Source: Pantoea sp. Nvir (GTDB taxonomy: Bacteria; Pseudomonadota; Gammaproteobacteria; Enterobacterales; Enterobacteriaceae). From it: a stretch of 64,000 nt of DNA. Position 1 is the first letter of the stretch, and every line of letters begins with the position of its first letter. Position numbers and translations under genes: made by a program. Shown piece by piece: positions 22,432 to 34,831 of the stretch. Below the pieces are notes generated by a model. It was not told the DNA's origin. It saw only the letters and a list, made by a program, of their open reading frames with translations, and did not search any database. The stretch covers positions 62,001 to 126,000 of the forward strand of contig NZ_SZZW01000004.1 of the NCBI RefSeq assembly GCF_009829915.1, given 5' to 3'.

Positions 22432-22559
22432 CAGATACCTAGGAAAAATAACTTTAAATTCCATGGGTTAAGCAATCCTTAAGAAAGCATGCTTTTTTAG
22501 AGATTAGTGTAAGTTACACAACTTGTTGGACATAAAATTTCACGAAGTGTGTTTTCAGG

Positions 22560-22890
22560 TGGTTGCCATTACCTATAACACCAAATAATAGACCTTCTTG
22601 GCTAGCTGAACAACAGGCGGGTTTGTAACTATAGTTAAATACATGAGAAGTTTCCATGTAGAGTATTGAGGTCGGAAATTACCACAAGCGTATATCTTGA
22701 AGATCTGTGCGTTGCTGTGCATCTGGCTAAGTTTTTTTAGTGAAAAGTTAAAAAATCAAAGCGTTGGAATGAGAGACAGCACCACACTATCTCTAGTACT
22801 GAGTAGCGCAAAACCCCACATCTATCAAATTCACTTTGATAGCAGATTTGATTACAAGTCAGCCTTTAGAGTTAGGTATGTATGAAGCTG
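22560..22890 (+). pseudogene. mutT: Probable relic of mutT (8-oxo-dGTP diphosphatase)
   Basis: By synteny mutT follows secA. The stretch 22665-22715 (TGAGGTCGGAAATTACC and after) aligns with the mutT codons for EVGITPQHFSLFEKLE, and weaker matches precede it around the Nudix box. There is no open frame; a 62-codon frame at 22697 is not conserved. Loss of MutT would raise A:T to C:G transversions. The call rests on a short alignment and gene order. Confidence 0.5.
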
Positions 22891-22917
22891 GCTGATATTA
22901 GTCTCATGCTCTCTACC

Positions 22918-23097
22918 CTAATCGTCACTGTTAATTTTATCGCATTTGCTGAAAATACGCTTATCTTCTATCACCCATTCGCCCAAATCGATTAGCTGAC
23001 AGCGTTTGCTACAAAATGGCCGCCATGGAATAAACTCATTCCAAATCACATTTTTATAGCAGCGTGGACACGGAACAGTCAAAAATTCATTTTGCAT
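22918..23097 (-). CDS. yacG: DNA gyrase inhibitor YacG, zinc-finger protein
   Basis: Small Zn protein that binds GyrB and inhibits gyrase. The four-cysteine site is CPRC near residue 10 and CSKRC near residue 28, followed by [15 protein letters not shown], all as in E. coli. I chose ATG 23097 ([13 protein letters not shown]), with a GAGGT ribosome site 5 bases upstream. An ATG 18 bases earlier overlaps the zapD stop and would add MLLEVV. Length 59 against 65. It forms a minus-strand operon with zapD and coaE. Confidence 0.92.
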   Translation of the reverse strand: MQNEFLTVPCPRCYKNVIWNEFIPWRPFCSKRCQLIDLGEWVIEDKRIFSKCDKINSDD

Positions 23098-23105
23098 CAC
23101 TACCT

Positions 23106-23855
23106 CTAACAACATGCTAATTCAAAATTAAGTTGCATAGGGACTTGCACTTCGCCACATTCGTTGTAGAGTGGCAGAAAACGGATCGCATAACGACTCT
23201 TATGGCCGGAAACTTGAGGATAAAGCGCATCTTCCAGATGTAGTTGTAACCGTAACAAATCTGCGTCCTCTACATTGTCCTGATAAAAACCATTCAAGCT
23301 TGTCTGATGGCGAAACGTACCTGACTGACGAATCAGGTCTAGGATTATTGCCAGACTCTGATTTAGCGGTTCTAGTGTTTCTAGCCAAGTCGTAACCTGT
23401 CGATCTCGCACTTCCTGGGGCTGATGCAACCAGATATGAAGTCCAGGTAAATCAAAACTACAGCATCCTCCTGGAATATTAAGTCTTTGGCGTACTGAAG
23501 AGATAAGTCGATCTTCACGTAGTTGACGACCCATACGTGGTGCTCTATTAAGATGAACGGTCTGTGTTCTTAGCTTTTCGTGTAGTGCATCGACTACTGC
23601 GACATTAACACCGGGTACATCAGCCCAGGAGCGCAGTTTTTGTTGCTGGCGTTCTATCTCCTTTATGAGATCAGTACGCATATCACCACGCTCGAAAATA
23701 TCTAACAGTTCGCTCATGATACGGAAAAAATTCAGTGCGGCGCCTGTATGGGTAATGCGCATGGTTTCGTGTAGCTGTTGGATCAGAAACTCAAAGCGAA
23801 GCCAAGTGCGCATTTTTTCATTTAGAGGGTGTTCAAATAAAACGACTGTACTCAT
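23106..23855 (-). CDS. zapD: Z-ring associated protein ZapD
   Basis: Cytosolic protein that bundles FtsZ filaments by binding the FtsZ C-terminal peptide. Conserved blocks are [20 protein letters not shown] at the start, [17 protein letters not shown] in the middle and [14 protein letters not shown] near the end; the terminus FELACC is identical to E. coli. Length 249 against 247. It overlaps coaE by 4 bases. The FtsZ target peptide is intact, so the interaction is plausible. Confidence 0.95.
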   Translation of the reverse strand: MSTVVLFEHPLNEKMRTWLRFEFLIQQLHETMRITHTGAALNFFRIMSELLDIFERGDMRTDLIKEIERQQQKLRSWADVPGVNVAVVDALHEKLRTQTVHLNRAPRMGRQLREDRLISSVRQRLNIPGGCCSFDLPGLHIWLHQPQEVRDRQVTTWLETLEPLNQSLAIILDLIRQSGTFRHQTSLNGFYQDNVEDADLLRLQLHLEDALYPQVSGHKSRYAIRFLPLYNECGEVQVPMQLNFELACC

Positions 23856-24520
23856 GGCGTTAATCCTGTTAAGTCACCCGCCGCCAGTGCCAAATAGCGC
23901 TGATGCAGTTCGGCAACCTGTGACAGTGCTTTATTGAGCTCGCCGATGTTATTAATGACATCGTCAGCTACAGCTAGACGCGCATCGCGCGTCGCCTGAG
24001 CAGCTAAAATATTTTTAGCCTGCTGAAGATCGATGATATCGCGTTGTATGGTGCGCGTAATCTGTGTAATTTCGTCTACGTCGATTACTAGCACGCGATC
24101 AGCTTGGCACTGAAGTTTATTCTCTACCAACAGCGGCACAACCCATAGAACATAGGGTGCTTTTATCAACGCTTTGAGTTGCTGCGTACAAGCGTGAATC
24201 AGAGGATGAAGCAAGGTATCCAACCAAGCTTTTTCTTCAGGTTGATTAAAAATCATCTCTCTCATTCGTCCTCGATTCAGGAAACCTTGATCGGTCAGAA
24301 TGAAGTTGCCATAACGTTTTGTGATCCTTTGCAGTGTTGATGATCCAGGTTTAACTATTTTACGCGCAATAATATCTGCATCGATAAGAGGCACACCCAA
24401 AGACTCGAAAGCCTTAGCAATCGTGCTTTTCCCGCTACCGATTCCACCGGTCAACGCCACAGTATAGGGGTATATCACCCTCTTAGTTACACCGGAGGGA
24501 GCCGAATTGTGTATGCTCAC
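23852..24520 (-). CDS. coaE: Dephospho-CoA kinase
   Basis: Last step of coenzyme A synthesis, phosphorylating dephospho-CoA in the cytosol. The P-loop GGIGSGKST is near residue 25. [39 protein letters not shown] and [19 protein letters not shown] follow. Length from ATG 24520 is 222 against 206. The first 14 residues ([14 protein letters not shown]) are not conserved, so a start at the GTG for [12 protein letters not shown] is possible, though its AAGAGG sequence sits very close. Works with panB and panC in this window. Confidence 0.92.
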   Translation of the reverse strand: MSIHNSAPSGVTKRVIYPYTVALTGGIGSGKSTIAKAFESLGVPLIDADIIARKIVKPGSSTLQRITKRYGNFILTDQGFLNRGRMREMIFNQPEEKAWLDTLLHPLIHACTQQLKALIKAPYVLWVVPLLVENKLQCQADRVLVIDVDEITQITRTIQRDIIDLQQAKNILAAQATRDARLAVADDVINNIGELNKALSQVAELHQRYLALAAGDLTGLTP

Positions 24521-25984
24521 AATAAAAATTCTCAGACAAATTTATCAGACTTCAGCTTGAATAATTGTAGCTTAAATAAAGCTACATTTGCAGTACTATC
24601 GTAAGGTAAATGTTAAGTATCATTATGCAGTGCAATAAAACCGTAAACATTACCTAAATTTTTTTAGGCACAATTAATTAGTGCGCGTTTTTATACGTGA
24701 TAAAAGAATATTTGAATAGGGTTTAAAGATATTTTTTTCTCCAAAAATATTCTTTAGACATTGAAATCCTTTTTCATGTTGAATGGTGCACTTTTATTAT
24801 GTTAAGCGTATGCTATACACAAGTTTTCTTCGAGACAGGTTGGTATAAAACTGATTTAGTGCATGCATATACACGCGTAAAAATTGATATTGGTTATCCC
24901 CATTGATATACGGTAGTTGAGTGTACTAATAAGTATACAGGATGAATATCTAAATTTTAAATACTGGTTTCTGCACTATATCTACCAAACCCAAAAATCT
25001 CAGGAAGAAACTGCACTATTATCTGTGCGGACGGCCCGGGTAAGAATAACGAATACCAGTGCCACGTTATAATCAATTACACCGCCAAGTCCAGCAGGTA
25101 TTGGATATTATCATCTGCCGTAGCTGTATTAATTTCTTCGCTATCAAGTTGATATAAAATGTTGTTGATAACACTAGATTACTAATCTATACCGTTCTAT
25201 ATATAGATCTTACCTAGTATAATTAGGTAAAAATTGGTATCGCAGGACGCGTAATATTGAGCAATCGATTTAGATTGAGTAATACATTTAAGATCAATGA
25301 TAACGTTTATTTTTAGTTGATTTAACGCACTAAGGTAGTTGTAAAGTGTAAAGAATATCACACTTTTTGGTGTGAGCAGGTGACTGGAATTAGAGTTTAT
25401 TAGGTAGCTTTTACCCTAGTAGGATGAATGAGCAGAAGAGGATACAACACATCCAGTATTTTACTGGTGTATTCTACTTCCACCAGCTGAGTGAGGTGAA
25501 AAGAAAAAAAACAGCTGTTTTAACTTTTCACTACTGCCTGAATGCAATGCATATACTGCAAAAACGACACTTCTTATGATACTAATATTAGTTTAACTGT
25601 AAGTGTGTTTACGCTTTTCTAATATGTCAGCTTAATCATGCTAAGCGCTAATAAAGATAAATCTCACAAGCTGCTTGTATGATTCCTTTTCTTCGTCAGC
25701 ATGGTACTTTGTTAAATTGATCGCTGTGAGTGAGGATACAGATTATCTCCGCACGAGTTTCAACATACTAATTAATTTTAAAATAAAAATACCTGATATT
25801 TTATCTATGATATCATCATGCTCTAACAAAAATGATGAAGTAAAAATATAAGGAAGTAAAACCAATAACAAGTCCATTTATTCTTAATAAGAATATGTAA
25901 TAACTATTATAGTTTCAGTGAAAGAAAAAATTCATACCAACGTAACTCATAAAACGCTGTATACCACTGTACGGCTATCGAGGA
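24521..25984. other. 1.46-kb decayed region between coaE and nadC
   Basis: E. coli has guaC, hofC, hofB and ppdD here. A guaC fragment is recognisable (separate entry). On the minus strand at about 25060-25150 a frame reads LDSEEINTATADDNIQYLLDLAV, faintly like the N-terminal domain of HofB/PilB ATPases; this is low confidence. No intact frame above about 60 codons with family resemblance was found. Confidence 0.5.
24840..24960 (+). pseudogene. guaC: Fragment of guaC (GMP reductase)
   Basis: The segment 24868-24935 aligns at DNA level with the guaC codons for [22 protein letters not shown]. The sequence around TTGGTTATCC at 24890-24900 and GAGTGTACT near 24920 is nearly identical. It contains a TGA in the conserved frame and lacks room for the upstream 180 codons, so the gene is deleted as well as mutated. 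Position and strand agree with E. coli order (divergent from coaE). Confidence 0.65.
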
Positions 25985-28145
<2,161 letters not shown>

Positions 28146-28400
28146 GTGCTTACCTGAGTAAAATTTGTAAATTTAAGCTTTCCTGCTGTAATTGATTAAC
28201 ATCTTAAATCTTTTTTCATGAAAGGGAAGATGCGTTTCTTTTCAAGAACACCTCTTCTTCCGGAGCATAAATTTGCCGACCAATTTCATGTCTTACATTC
28301 TGCACTGTGTGAATGTATAAAATTTTTTAAGCAAGATGTTTACTGCTGAGCAATTAGGACGGGGAGATTTCGTTTAAGTATCATCCTTGTCAAGGTTAGG
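28146..28400 (+). pseudogene. pdhR: Relic of pdhR, pyruvate-sensing repressor
   Basis: From GTG 28146 the DNA aligns with the first 75 or so codons of pdhR. The segment 28146-28200 matches AYSKIRQPKLSDVIEQQLE. About 28245-28290 matches LPPERELAKQFDVS, with CTTCCGGAG and GACCAATTTCATGTCT particularly clear. About 28295-28370 matches the helix-turn-helix end and RLEAKGLLLRRQGGGTFV. Stops and indels break the frame throughout. The rest, towards aceE, is too eroded to align. The pyruvate dehydrogenase genes downstream have therefore lost their dedicated repressor. Confidence 0.75.
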
Positions 28401-28500
28401 GCTAGGACTATCCGTTTGTCAGTATAATTATTAAGTTCCAGAATCTCAATTTGATCTGTTATAAGCGCACCATACGCTAGAAGTGATCCTGACTTATATA

Positions 28501-28537
28501 GATTTTTGCCTTTCTCAATTATAGAAAGGCAAAAATC
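28501..28537. other. Perfect 15-bp inverted repeat upstream of aceE
   Basis: Arms GATTTTTGCCTTTCT (28501-28515) and AGAAAGGCAAAAATC (28523-28537) are exact reverse complements with a 7-base loop. The T-run precedes the GC part and an A-run follows it on both strands, so this is not an ordinary intrinsic terminator. It lies in the pdhR relic about 300 bases before aceE. Confidence 0.65.
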
Positions 28538-28843
28538 ACAGTTACTACACTAGTATTTTCGAGGCAATTGTGATCATTAATACTGAACAAACGCATGAGA
28601 CTTTGGCTTCTTATTTAACCTTATGCATCGAAATATTGCCGACAGACATGAGAGTAGATTATTCGTGAATTCCTACTAAGTTACTTATGGCAACGTTAAT
28701 GAAACGTAACACACAGCACAAAAGAATAACACGCGGATATCTTAGACGATCTTATCTCTTTTGCTTCGATAAGTAAGATAGGGTACAGGGAACAGGTTTC
28801 AGAGAATTCCACGATTTAGATAAAAAAATGAGGAATACCCCCC

Positions 28844-31516
28844 ATGCCAGAACGTTTACAAAATGACGTGGACCCGCTCGAAACTCGTGACTGGCTGCAG
28901 GCGCTTGAATCGGTCATTCGTGAAGAAGGTGTTGAGCGTGCGCGATATCTGATTGATCAGGTGTTGAGCGCAGCCCGTAAAAGCGGGATCAAGATTTTAT
29001 CAGGCGGTAACAACGTTGTCAGCAATTATATCAATTCTATTGATGTTGAGGAGGAACCAGAGTATCCAGGTAACATGAAGCTAGAAAGTCGTATCCGTTC
29101 CGCAATTCGTTGGAATGCCATCATGTCAGTATTACGCGCTTCAAAAAAAAATTTGGAGCTAGGGGGTCATCTTTCTTCATTTCAGTCCTCTGCGACTATT
29201 TATGAAGTATGCTTTAACCATTTTTTCCGGGCACCCAACGATAAAGATGGAGGTGATCTAGTTTACTTCCAAGGTCACATATCACCAGGTATTTATTCAC
29301 GTGCCTTCCTTGAAGGACGTCTCACTGAAGAACAGATGAACAACTTTCGTCAAGAAGTTCACGGCAATGGTCTTTCGTCCTATCCGCACCCGAAACTAAT
29401 GCCTGATTTCTGGCAATTTCCGACCGTTTCTATGGGCCTTGGTCCCTTAAACGCCATCTATCAAGCAAAATTTTTAAAATATCTTAAATACCGCGGATTA
29501 AAAGATACTTCTGAACAGACCGTTTATGCTTTCCTGGGGGATGGAGAAATGGACGAGCCAGAATCCAAAGGAGCGATCACTATTGCAACCCGTGAAAAAC
29601 TGGATAACCTAGTGTTCATCATCAACTGTAATTTACAGCGTTTAGATGGACCAGTGACAGGAAATGGCAAGATTATAAATGAATTAGAAGGAATTTTTTC
29701 TGGTGCTGGCTGGAATGTAATCAAAGTAATCTGGGGAGGGCGTTGGGACTCACTGCTAAAGAAAGATACCAGTAGTAAGCTGATCCAGCTAATGAACGAA
29801 ACCGTCGACGGAGACTATCAGACCTTTAAATCTCGTGATGGTGCTTATGTAAGGGAGCATTTTTTCGGTAAATATCGAGAAACAGCAGACTTAGTCAAAG
29901 ATTGGTCAGATGAAGAAATCTTCGCCCTTAATCGCGGCGGTCACGATCCGAAAAAAATTTATGCTGCACTAAGGAAAGCACAAGACACTAAAGGTCAGCC
30001 GACGGTAATTTTGGCTCATACCATTAAAGGTTATGGTATGGGCGACACTGCGGAAGGAAAAAATATTGCGCATCAAGTCAAGAAGATGAATATGGATGGT
30101 ATTCAATATATCCGGAATCGCTTCAATGTACCAGTTTCCGATGACATACTAGAAAAACTACCTTATGTCATTTTAGAGAAAGGTTCCGAAGAATACAATT
30201 ACCTGCATACACAGCGAGAAAAGCTCGGTGGTTATCTGCCGACCCGTCAGTCGAAATTCACTGAAAAGCTAGAAATTCCAAAGCTAGAAGACTTTAAATC
30301 GCTACTGGCAGAACAGAGTAAAGAAATTTCAACCACAATCGCTTTCGTGCGCGTTTTGAACATAATGCTTAAGAACAAGTCTATCAAAGATCGTCTTGTT
30401 CCTATCCTCGCAGATGAAGCTCGTACCTTTGGTATGGAGGGTCTGTTCCGTCAGATTGGCATCTATAGTCCCAACGGCCAGCAGTATACGCCTCAGGACC
30501 GTGAGCAAGTTGCTTATTATAAAGAATACGAAAAAGGCCAGATTCTACAGGAAGGAATCAACGAGTTGGGTGCAGGTTCATCTTGGTTAGCTGCAGCAAC
30601 CTCTTACAGTACTAGTAACCTACCGATGATCCCATTCTACATCTACTACTCTATGTTTGGTTTTCAGCGTATTGGCGACCTAATGTGGTTAGCAGGCGAT
30701 CAACAAGCACGCGGATTCTTGGTTGGCGGTACTTCTGGTCGCACCACACTGAACGGTGAAGGTTTACAGCACGAAGATGGTCAAAGCCATATTCAGTCGC
30801 TGACCATCCCAAACTGTATCTCTTATGATCCGGCGTATGCATACGAAGTAGCGGTTATCATGCATGACGGTCTAGTGCGTATGTACGGAGAAGCACAGGA
30901 GAATATTTACTATTACATTACTACACTGAATGAAAACTACCATATGCCGGCAATGCCAGCAGGCTCTGAAGAGGGTATTCGTAAGGGCATTTATAAGCTG
31001 GAAACTGTAGAAGGTAGCAAAAGTAATAAGGTACAGCTGCTGGGATCAGGCTCTATCCTACGTCACGTACGTGACGCGGCGCAGATCTTAGCAAAAGATT
31101 TCAGTATCGGCTCCGATGTGTATAGTGTTACCTCATTCACTGAGCTAGCGAGAGATGGTCAGGATTGCGAGCGCTGGAATATGTTGCATCCAACAGAAGA
31201 AGAGTGCGTGCCTTATATTGCTAAGGTGATGAATGACGCTCCTGCGATAGCATCTACCGACTACATGAAGCTGTTTGCTGAGCAAGTTCGCAGCTATATT
31301 CCGGCCAGTGATTACAGAGTATTAGGTACTGACGGTTTTGGCTGTTCTGACAGCCGAGAAAACTTACGTCACCACTTTGAAGTAGATGCCTCCTATGTAG
31401 TAGTCGCTGCGCTAGGCGCTCTGGCTAAACTTAATAAGATCGATAAGAAAGTAGTAGCTGATGCAATATCTAAATTCGACATCGATGCCGATAAAGTTAA
31501 TCCGCGGCGGGCTTAA
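28844..31516 (+). CDS. aceE: Pyruvate dehydrogenase E1 component
   Basis: Thiamine diphosphate enzyme that decarboxylates pyruvate and acetylates the lipoyl groups of AceF. The ThDP motif runs [12 protein letters not shown] to [15 protein letters not shown]. The active-site loop [10 protein letters not shown] and the intermediate region [21 protein letters not shown] are intact, as is [18 protein letters not shown]. Length 890 against 887. A run of nine A at 29143-29151 is in frame. The ribosome site is GAGGAA about 10 bases before ATG. It heads the aceE-aceF-lpd set. Confidence 0.98.
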   Translation: MPERLQNDVDPLETRDWLQALESVIREEGVERARYLIDQVLSAARKSGIKILSGGNNVVSNYINSIDVEEEPEYPGNMKLESRIRSAIRWNAIMSVLRASKKNLELGGHLSSFQSSATIYEVCFNHFFRAPNDKDGGDLVYFQGHISPGIYSRAFLEGRLTEEQMNNFRQEVHGNGLSSYPHPKLMPDFWQFPTVSMGLGPLNAIYQAKFLKYLKYRGLKDTSEQTVYAFLGDGEMDEPESKGAITIATREKLDNLVFIINCNLQRLDGPVTGNGKIINELEGIFSGAGWNVIKVIWGGRWDSLLKKDTSSKLIQLMNETVDGDYQTFKSRDGAYVREHFFGKYRETADLVKDWSDEEIFALNRGGHDPKKIYAALRKAQDTKGQPTVILAHTIKGYGMGDTAEGKNIAHQVKKMNMDGIQYIRNRFNVPVSDDILEKLPYVILEKGSEEYNYLHTQREKLGGYLPTRQSKFTEKLEIPKLEDFKSLLAEQSKEISTTIAFVRVLNIMLKNKSIKDRLVPILADEARTFGMEGLFRQIGIYSPNGQQYTPQDREQVAYYKEYEKGQILQEGINELGAGSSWLAAATSYSTSNLPMIPFYIYYSMFGFQRIGDLMWLAGDQQARGFLVGGTSGRTTLNGEGLQHEDGQSHIQSLTIPNCISYDPAYAYEVAVIMHDGLVRMYGEAQENIYYYITTLNENYHMPAMPAGSEEGIRKGIYKLETVEGSKSNKVQLLGSGSILRHVRDAAQILAKDFSIGSDVYSVTSFTELARDGQDCERWNMLHPTEEECVPYIAKVMNDAPAIASTDYMKLFAEQVRSYIPASDYRVLGTDGFGCSDSRENLRHHFEVDASYVVVAALGALAKLNKIDKKVVADAISKFDIDADKVNPRRA

Positions 31517-31530
31517 GGGGTAAGAGAGTA

Positions 31531-33081
31531 ATGGTTACTGAAATTAAGGTACCAGATATCGGGTCTGATAAAGTTGAAGTTACTGAGATATTGGTTAAGG
31601 TTGGTGACAAGGTAGAAGCTGAGCAGTCTCTAATTACTGTAGAAGGCGACAAAGCTTCCATGGAGGTGCCCTCGCCACAGGCTGGTGTAGTTAAAGAGAT
31701 TAAAATTTCGATTGGCGACGAAGTTAAAACTGGCTCATTAATTATGCTATTCAAAGTAGAAGATGCGATAAATCCTACTATCGTTCAGCCAGTACTGAAA
31801 GAAGCAATAACTGCCGTAAAGGAGGTTATTACTTCCGTAAAAACAGTCAACTTACCGGATATCGGTGACAGAGAAATGGAAGTTACTGAATTCTTGGTTA
31901 AGGTTGGTGACAAAGTTAAACCCGAGCAAGCGCTAATGGTGATAGAAGGCGATAAAGCTTCGATAGAAGTTCCTGCGCCGTTTGCGGGTATAGTAAGAGA
32001 GTTAAGAGTCTCTACGGGAGATAAAGTCAGTACTGGTTCTCCGATCATGATCTTCGACGTTGAAAATACAGCTCAATCTAAAGATCCGAGGCAAGAAAAG
32101 GAGCCTGTACATACTCTAGTTAAAACTGAAATAAAAAACCGCTTTGTCGAGAATGATGCTTACGTGCATGCAACATCCGTTATCAGACGTCTAGCACGTG
32201 AGTTCGGCGTTAACTTAGCGAAAATTAAAGGCACTGGGCGTAAAGGTCGCATCTTAAGAGAAGATGTTCAGAACTATGTAAAAGATGCAATGAAATGCAC
32301 TGAAGCACCGATTACAACTACTAGTGGCGGAAGCATTCTTACTTTTCCTCTGTGGCCTAAGGTAAATTTTATTCAGTTTGGAGAATTAGAAGAAGTAGAA
32401 CTAGGCCGCATACAGAAAATCTCTGGTGCTAACCTAAGTCGTAACTGGGCTATGATCCCACATGTTACTCATTTCGATAAAACTGATATTACTGATTTAG
32501 AAGCGTTTCGTAAGAAACAAAACACCGAAGCGGAAAATTGTAAACTAGACGTGAAGTATACATTATTAGTATTTATTATGAAAGCCGTCTCTTTTTCACT
32601 AGAGAAGATGCCGCGTTTCAATAGCTCTCTATCTGAAGATGGACAAAGATTGACGCTAAAAAAATATATTAATATCGGTGTAGCGGTTGATACAACGAAC
32701 GGCTTGGTAGTTCCTGTTTTTAAAGATGTAAATAAAAGAAGCATTACTGAGCTTTCTCAAGAGCTGATGGCAACCTTGAAGAAAGCACGTAGTGGCAAGT
32801 TGACTACTAGCGATATGCAGGGTGGCAATTTTACCATTTCTAGTCTTGGTGGTTTAGGTACTACGCACTTTACGCCAATCGTCAACGCGCCGGAAGTGGC
32901 TATCCTAGGAGTATCTAAGGCAGTAATAGAGCCAGTCTGGAATGGTAAAGAGTTTTTGCCACGTCTAATGATGCCGTTCTCTCTTTCCTTCGACCACCGA
33001 GTGATAGATGGCGCTGATGGAGCACGTTTCATTACTCTCATCGGCAACTTGTTATCTGATATTCGCCGTCTCGTGCTTTAA
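31531..33081 (+). CDS. aceF: Pyruvate dehydrogenase E2, dihydrolipoamide acetyltransferase, two lipoyl domains
   Basis: Core of the pyruvate dehydrogenase complex. Two lipoyl domains are visible, with the lipoylated lysines in EGDKAS at Lys41 and Lys142. They are followed by the E1/E3-binding domain ([30 protein letters not shown], split here by its loop) and the catalytic domain ending [15 protein letters not shown], with catalytic His489. Length 516 against 630 in E. coli, which has three lipoyl domains, so one domain has been lost. It starts 15 bases after aceE and is probably co-transcribed. Confidence 0.96.
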   Translation: MVTEIKVPDIGSDKVEVTEILVKVGDKVEAEQSLITVEGDKASMEVPSPQAGVVKEIKISIGDEVKTGSLIMLFKVEDAINPTIVQPVLKEAITAVKEVITSVKTVNLPDIGDREMEVTEFLVKVGDKVKPEQALMVIEGDKASIEVPAPFAGIVRELRVSTGDKVSTGSPIMIFDVENTAQSKDPRQEKEPVHTLVKTEIKNRFVENDAYVHATSVIRRLAREFGVNLAKIKGTGRKGRILREDVQNYVKDAMKCTEAPITTTSGGSILTFPLWPKVNFIQFGELEEVELGRIQKISGANLSRNWAMIPHVTHFDKTDITDLEAFRKKQNTEAENCKLDVKYTLLVFIMKAVSFSLEKMPRFNSSLSEDGQRLTLKKYINIGVAVDTTNGLVVPVFKDVNKRSITELSQELMATLKKARSGKLTTSDMQGGNFTISSLGGLGTTHFTPIVNAPEVAILGVSKAVIEPVWNGKEFLPRLMMPFSLSFDHRVIDGADGARFITLIGNLLSDIRRLVL

Positions 33082-33092
33082 TTACTAAGCTA

Positions 33093-33120
33093 AGCAATGC
33101 CGGCAAAACCCGGCGTTGCT
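33093..33120 (+). terminator. Hairpin after aceF, possible terminator
   Basis: AGCAATGCCGG (33093-33103) pairs with CCGGCGTTGCT (33110-33120), 11 pairs including one G-U, loop of 6. It lies 12 bases after the aceF stop. No clear T-run follows, so termination strength is uncertain. E. coli also has a terminator between aceF and lpd. Confidence 0.5.
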
Positions 33121-33363
33121 ATAAATGATTTCTGGTACCTTAGTTTGCAGTTTATCAAGCATTCTGTAAAATTCTGTGGTGAAAATATCCCAGTGGAGTC
33201 AAGGATATTATGAGCCTGTTTCGTCAGAGATACCTAGAGCAATCAGTTTTTGATACCCTATCTAATTCTCTACAACTTACTTAAAATAAACCATAAAATA
33301 GTGTTATAAAATGAGCTAAGTTTGGTTTACTGATAGATACCAAATCATAATTATGAGGTTATA

Positions 33364-34788
33364 ATGATTAAAAAGATTAAAACTCAAGTCGTGGTACTTG
33401 GGGCAGGTCCTGCAGGTTACTCTGCAGCTTTCCGTTGTGCTGATCTAGGTCTGGAAACCGTGCTGGTAGAGCGTTACAGTAATTTGGGTGGCGTCTGTTT
33501 GAACGTAGGCTGTATTCCATCAAAAGCATTATTGCACGTCTCAAAAGTAATTAAAGAGGCACAATCCCTTGCAGAACATGGTATTATGGTTGGTCAACAA
33601 TCTATAGATATCAATCAAATCCGTATTTGGAAAGAGAGAATTATCACTCAATTGACCAACGGTCTTAAGGGAATGGCAACATTACGTAAAGTTAAATTAA
33701 TTAATGGTTTAGGAAAATTTACCAGTGTAAACACTTTAATCGTAGAAGGGGAAGATTGTCCAATAACAATTGACTTTGACAATGCAATTATCGCAGCTGG
33801 TTCTTATCCAATTAAACTACCGTTTATTCCACATAACGATCCTCGTGTATGGGATTCTACAGATGCACTAAAGTTGAAAGAAGTGCCGAAACGTATGTTG
33901 GTCATGGGCGGTGGTATCATTGGTTTAGAGATGGGCACTGTTTACCATGCATTAGGTGCACAGATTGATGTTATTGAAATGTTTAATCAGGTCATTCCAG
34001 CGGCTGATGAAGATGTGGTAAAAGTCTTCACCAAGAGCATTACGAAGCAGTTCAAATTAATCCTGGAAACCAAAATTATAGCAGTTGAAGCAAAGAACGA
34101 CGGTATCTACGTTAAGATGGAATGTAAAGAAAAACTGACTGAGCCGCAGCGTTATGACGCTGTTCTAGTGGCTGTTGGGCGTGTACCTAACGGTAAAAAT
34201 CTAGATGCTGGTAAAGCTGGAGTGGAAGTGGACGAGCGAGGATTTATCCACGTCGATAAACAGATGCGTACTAACGTTTCACATATCTATGCTATAGGAG
34301 ATATAGTGGGTCAGCCGATGCTAGCGCACAAAGGAGTACATCAAGGCCATGTTGCAGCTGAAGTCATCTCTGGTATGAAGCACTATTTTGATCCAAAAGT
34401 AATCCCATCTATCGCCTATACCGAGCCAGAAGTAGCGTGGGTTGGCCTAACCGAAAAAAAAGCGAAAGAGAAAGGCATTAAGTACAGGGTGTCTACCTTT
34501 CCGTGGGCAGCTTCCGGTCGTGCTATTGCTTCTGACTGTGCTGACGGTTTGACCAAATTAATTTTTGACCAGGATACTAATCGCCTTATTGGTGGAGCGG
34601 TCGTCGGTACCAATGGTGGGGAACTGCTGGGTGAAATCGGCCTAGCAATTGAAATGGGCTGTGATGCGGAAGATATTATGTTGACTATCCACGCACATCC
34701 AACTCTGCACGAGTCAATTGGCCTGGCAGCTGAAATTTTTGAAGGTAGCATTACCGATCTACCAAACCCTAAAGCAAAGAAGAGATAA
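33364..34788 (+). CDS. lpd: Dihydrolipoamide dehydrogenase (E3)
   Basis: FAD enzyme that reoxidises lipoyl groups of the pyruvate and 2-oxoglutarate dehydrogenase complexes. The FAD motif GAGPAGYSAAFRCADLG is at 13-29, the redox disulfide GGVCLNVGC has Cys45 and Cys50, and the NAD motif is MGGGIIGLEMGTVYHALG. The interface His-Glu pair sits in HAHPTLHESIG. Length 474 equals E. coli. It is 282 bases from aceF, so it may have its own promoter, as in E. coli. A short stem-loop with a T-run follows. Confidence 0.98.
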   Translation: MIKKIKTQVVVLGAGPAGYSAAFRCADLGLETVLVERYSNLGGVCLNVGCIPSKALLHVSKVIKEAQSLAEHGIMVGQQSIDINQIRIWKERIITQLTNGLKGMATLRKVKLINGLGKFTSVNTLIVEGEDCPITIDFDNAIIAAGSYPIKLPFIPHNDPRVWDSTDALKLKEVPKRMLVMGGGIIGLEMGTVYHALGAQIDVIEMFNQVIPAADEDVVKVFTKSITKQFKLILETKIIAVEAKNDGIYVKMECKEKLTEPQRYDAVLVAVGRVPNGKNLDAGKAGVEVDERGFIHVDKQMRTNVSHIYAIGDIVGQPMLAHKGVHQGHVAAEVISGMKHYFDPKVIPSIAYTEPEVAWVGLTEKKAKEKGIKYRVSTFPWAASGRAIASDCADGLTKLIFDQDTNRLIGGAVVGTNGGELLGEIGLAIEMGCDAEDIMLTIHAHPTLHESIGLAAEIFEGSITDLPNPKAKKR

Positions 34789-34813
34789 GTTTATTTCTTT
34801 GTTTATAAAGAGT

Positions 34814-34831
34814 TGCCAAGGTGGCATTTTT
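34814..34831 (+). terminator. Short stem-loop with T-run after lpd
   Basis: TGCCA (34814-34818), loop AGG, TGGCA (34822-34826), then five T. The stem is only 5 bp, so it is a weak intrinsic terminator candidate, but it is well placed 26 bases after the lpd stop. Confidence 0.5.

Noticed and set aside
22697-22885. 62-codon frame after secA
   Set aside because: Overlaps the mutT relic and is not conserved with any protein I know.
28740-28790. CTTATC/GATAAG dyad as a PdhR operator for aceE
   Set aside because: It does not match the AATTGGTNNNACCAATT-type PdhR site, and pdhR itself is dead.
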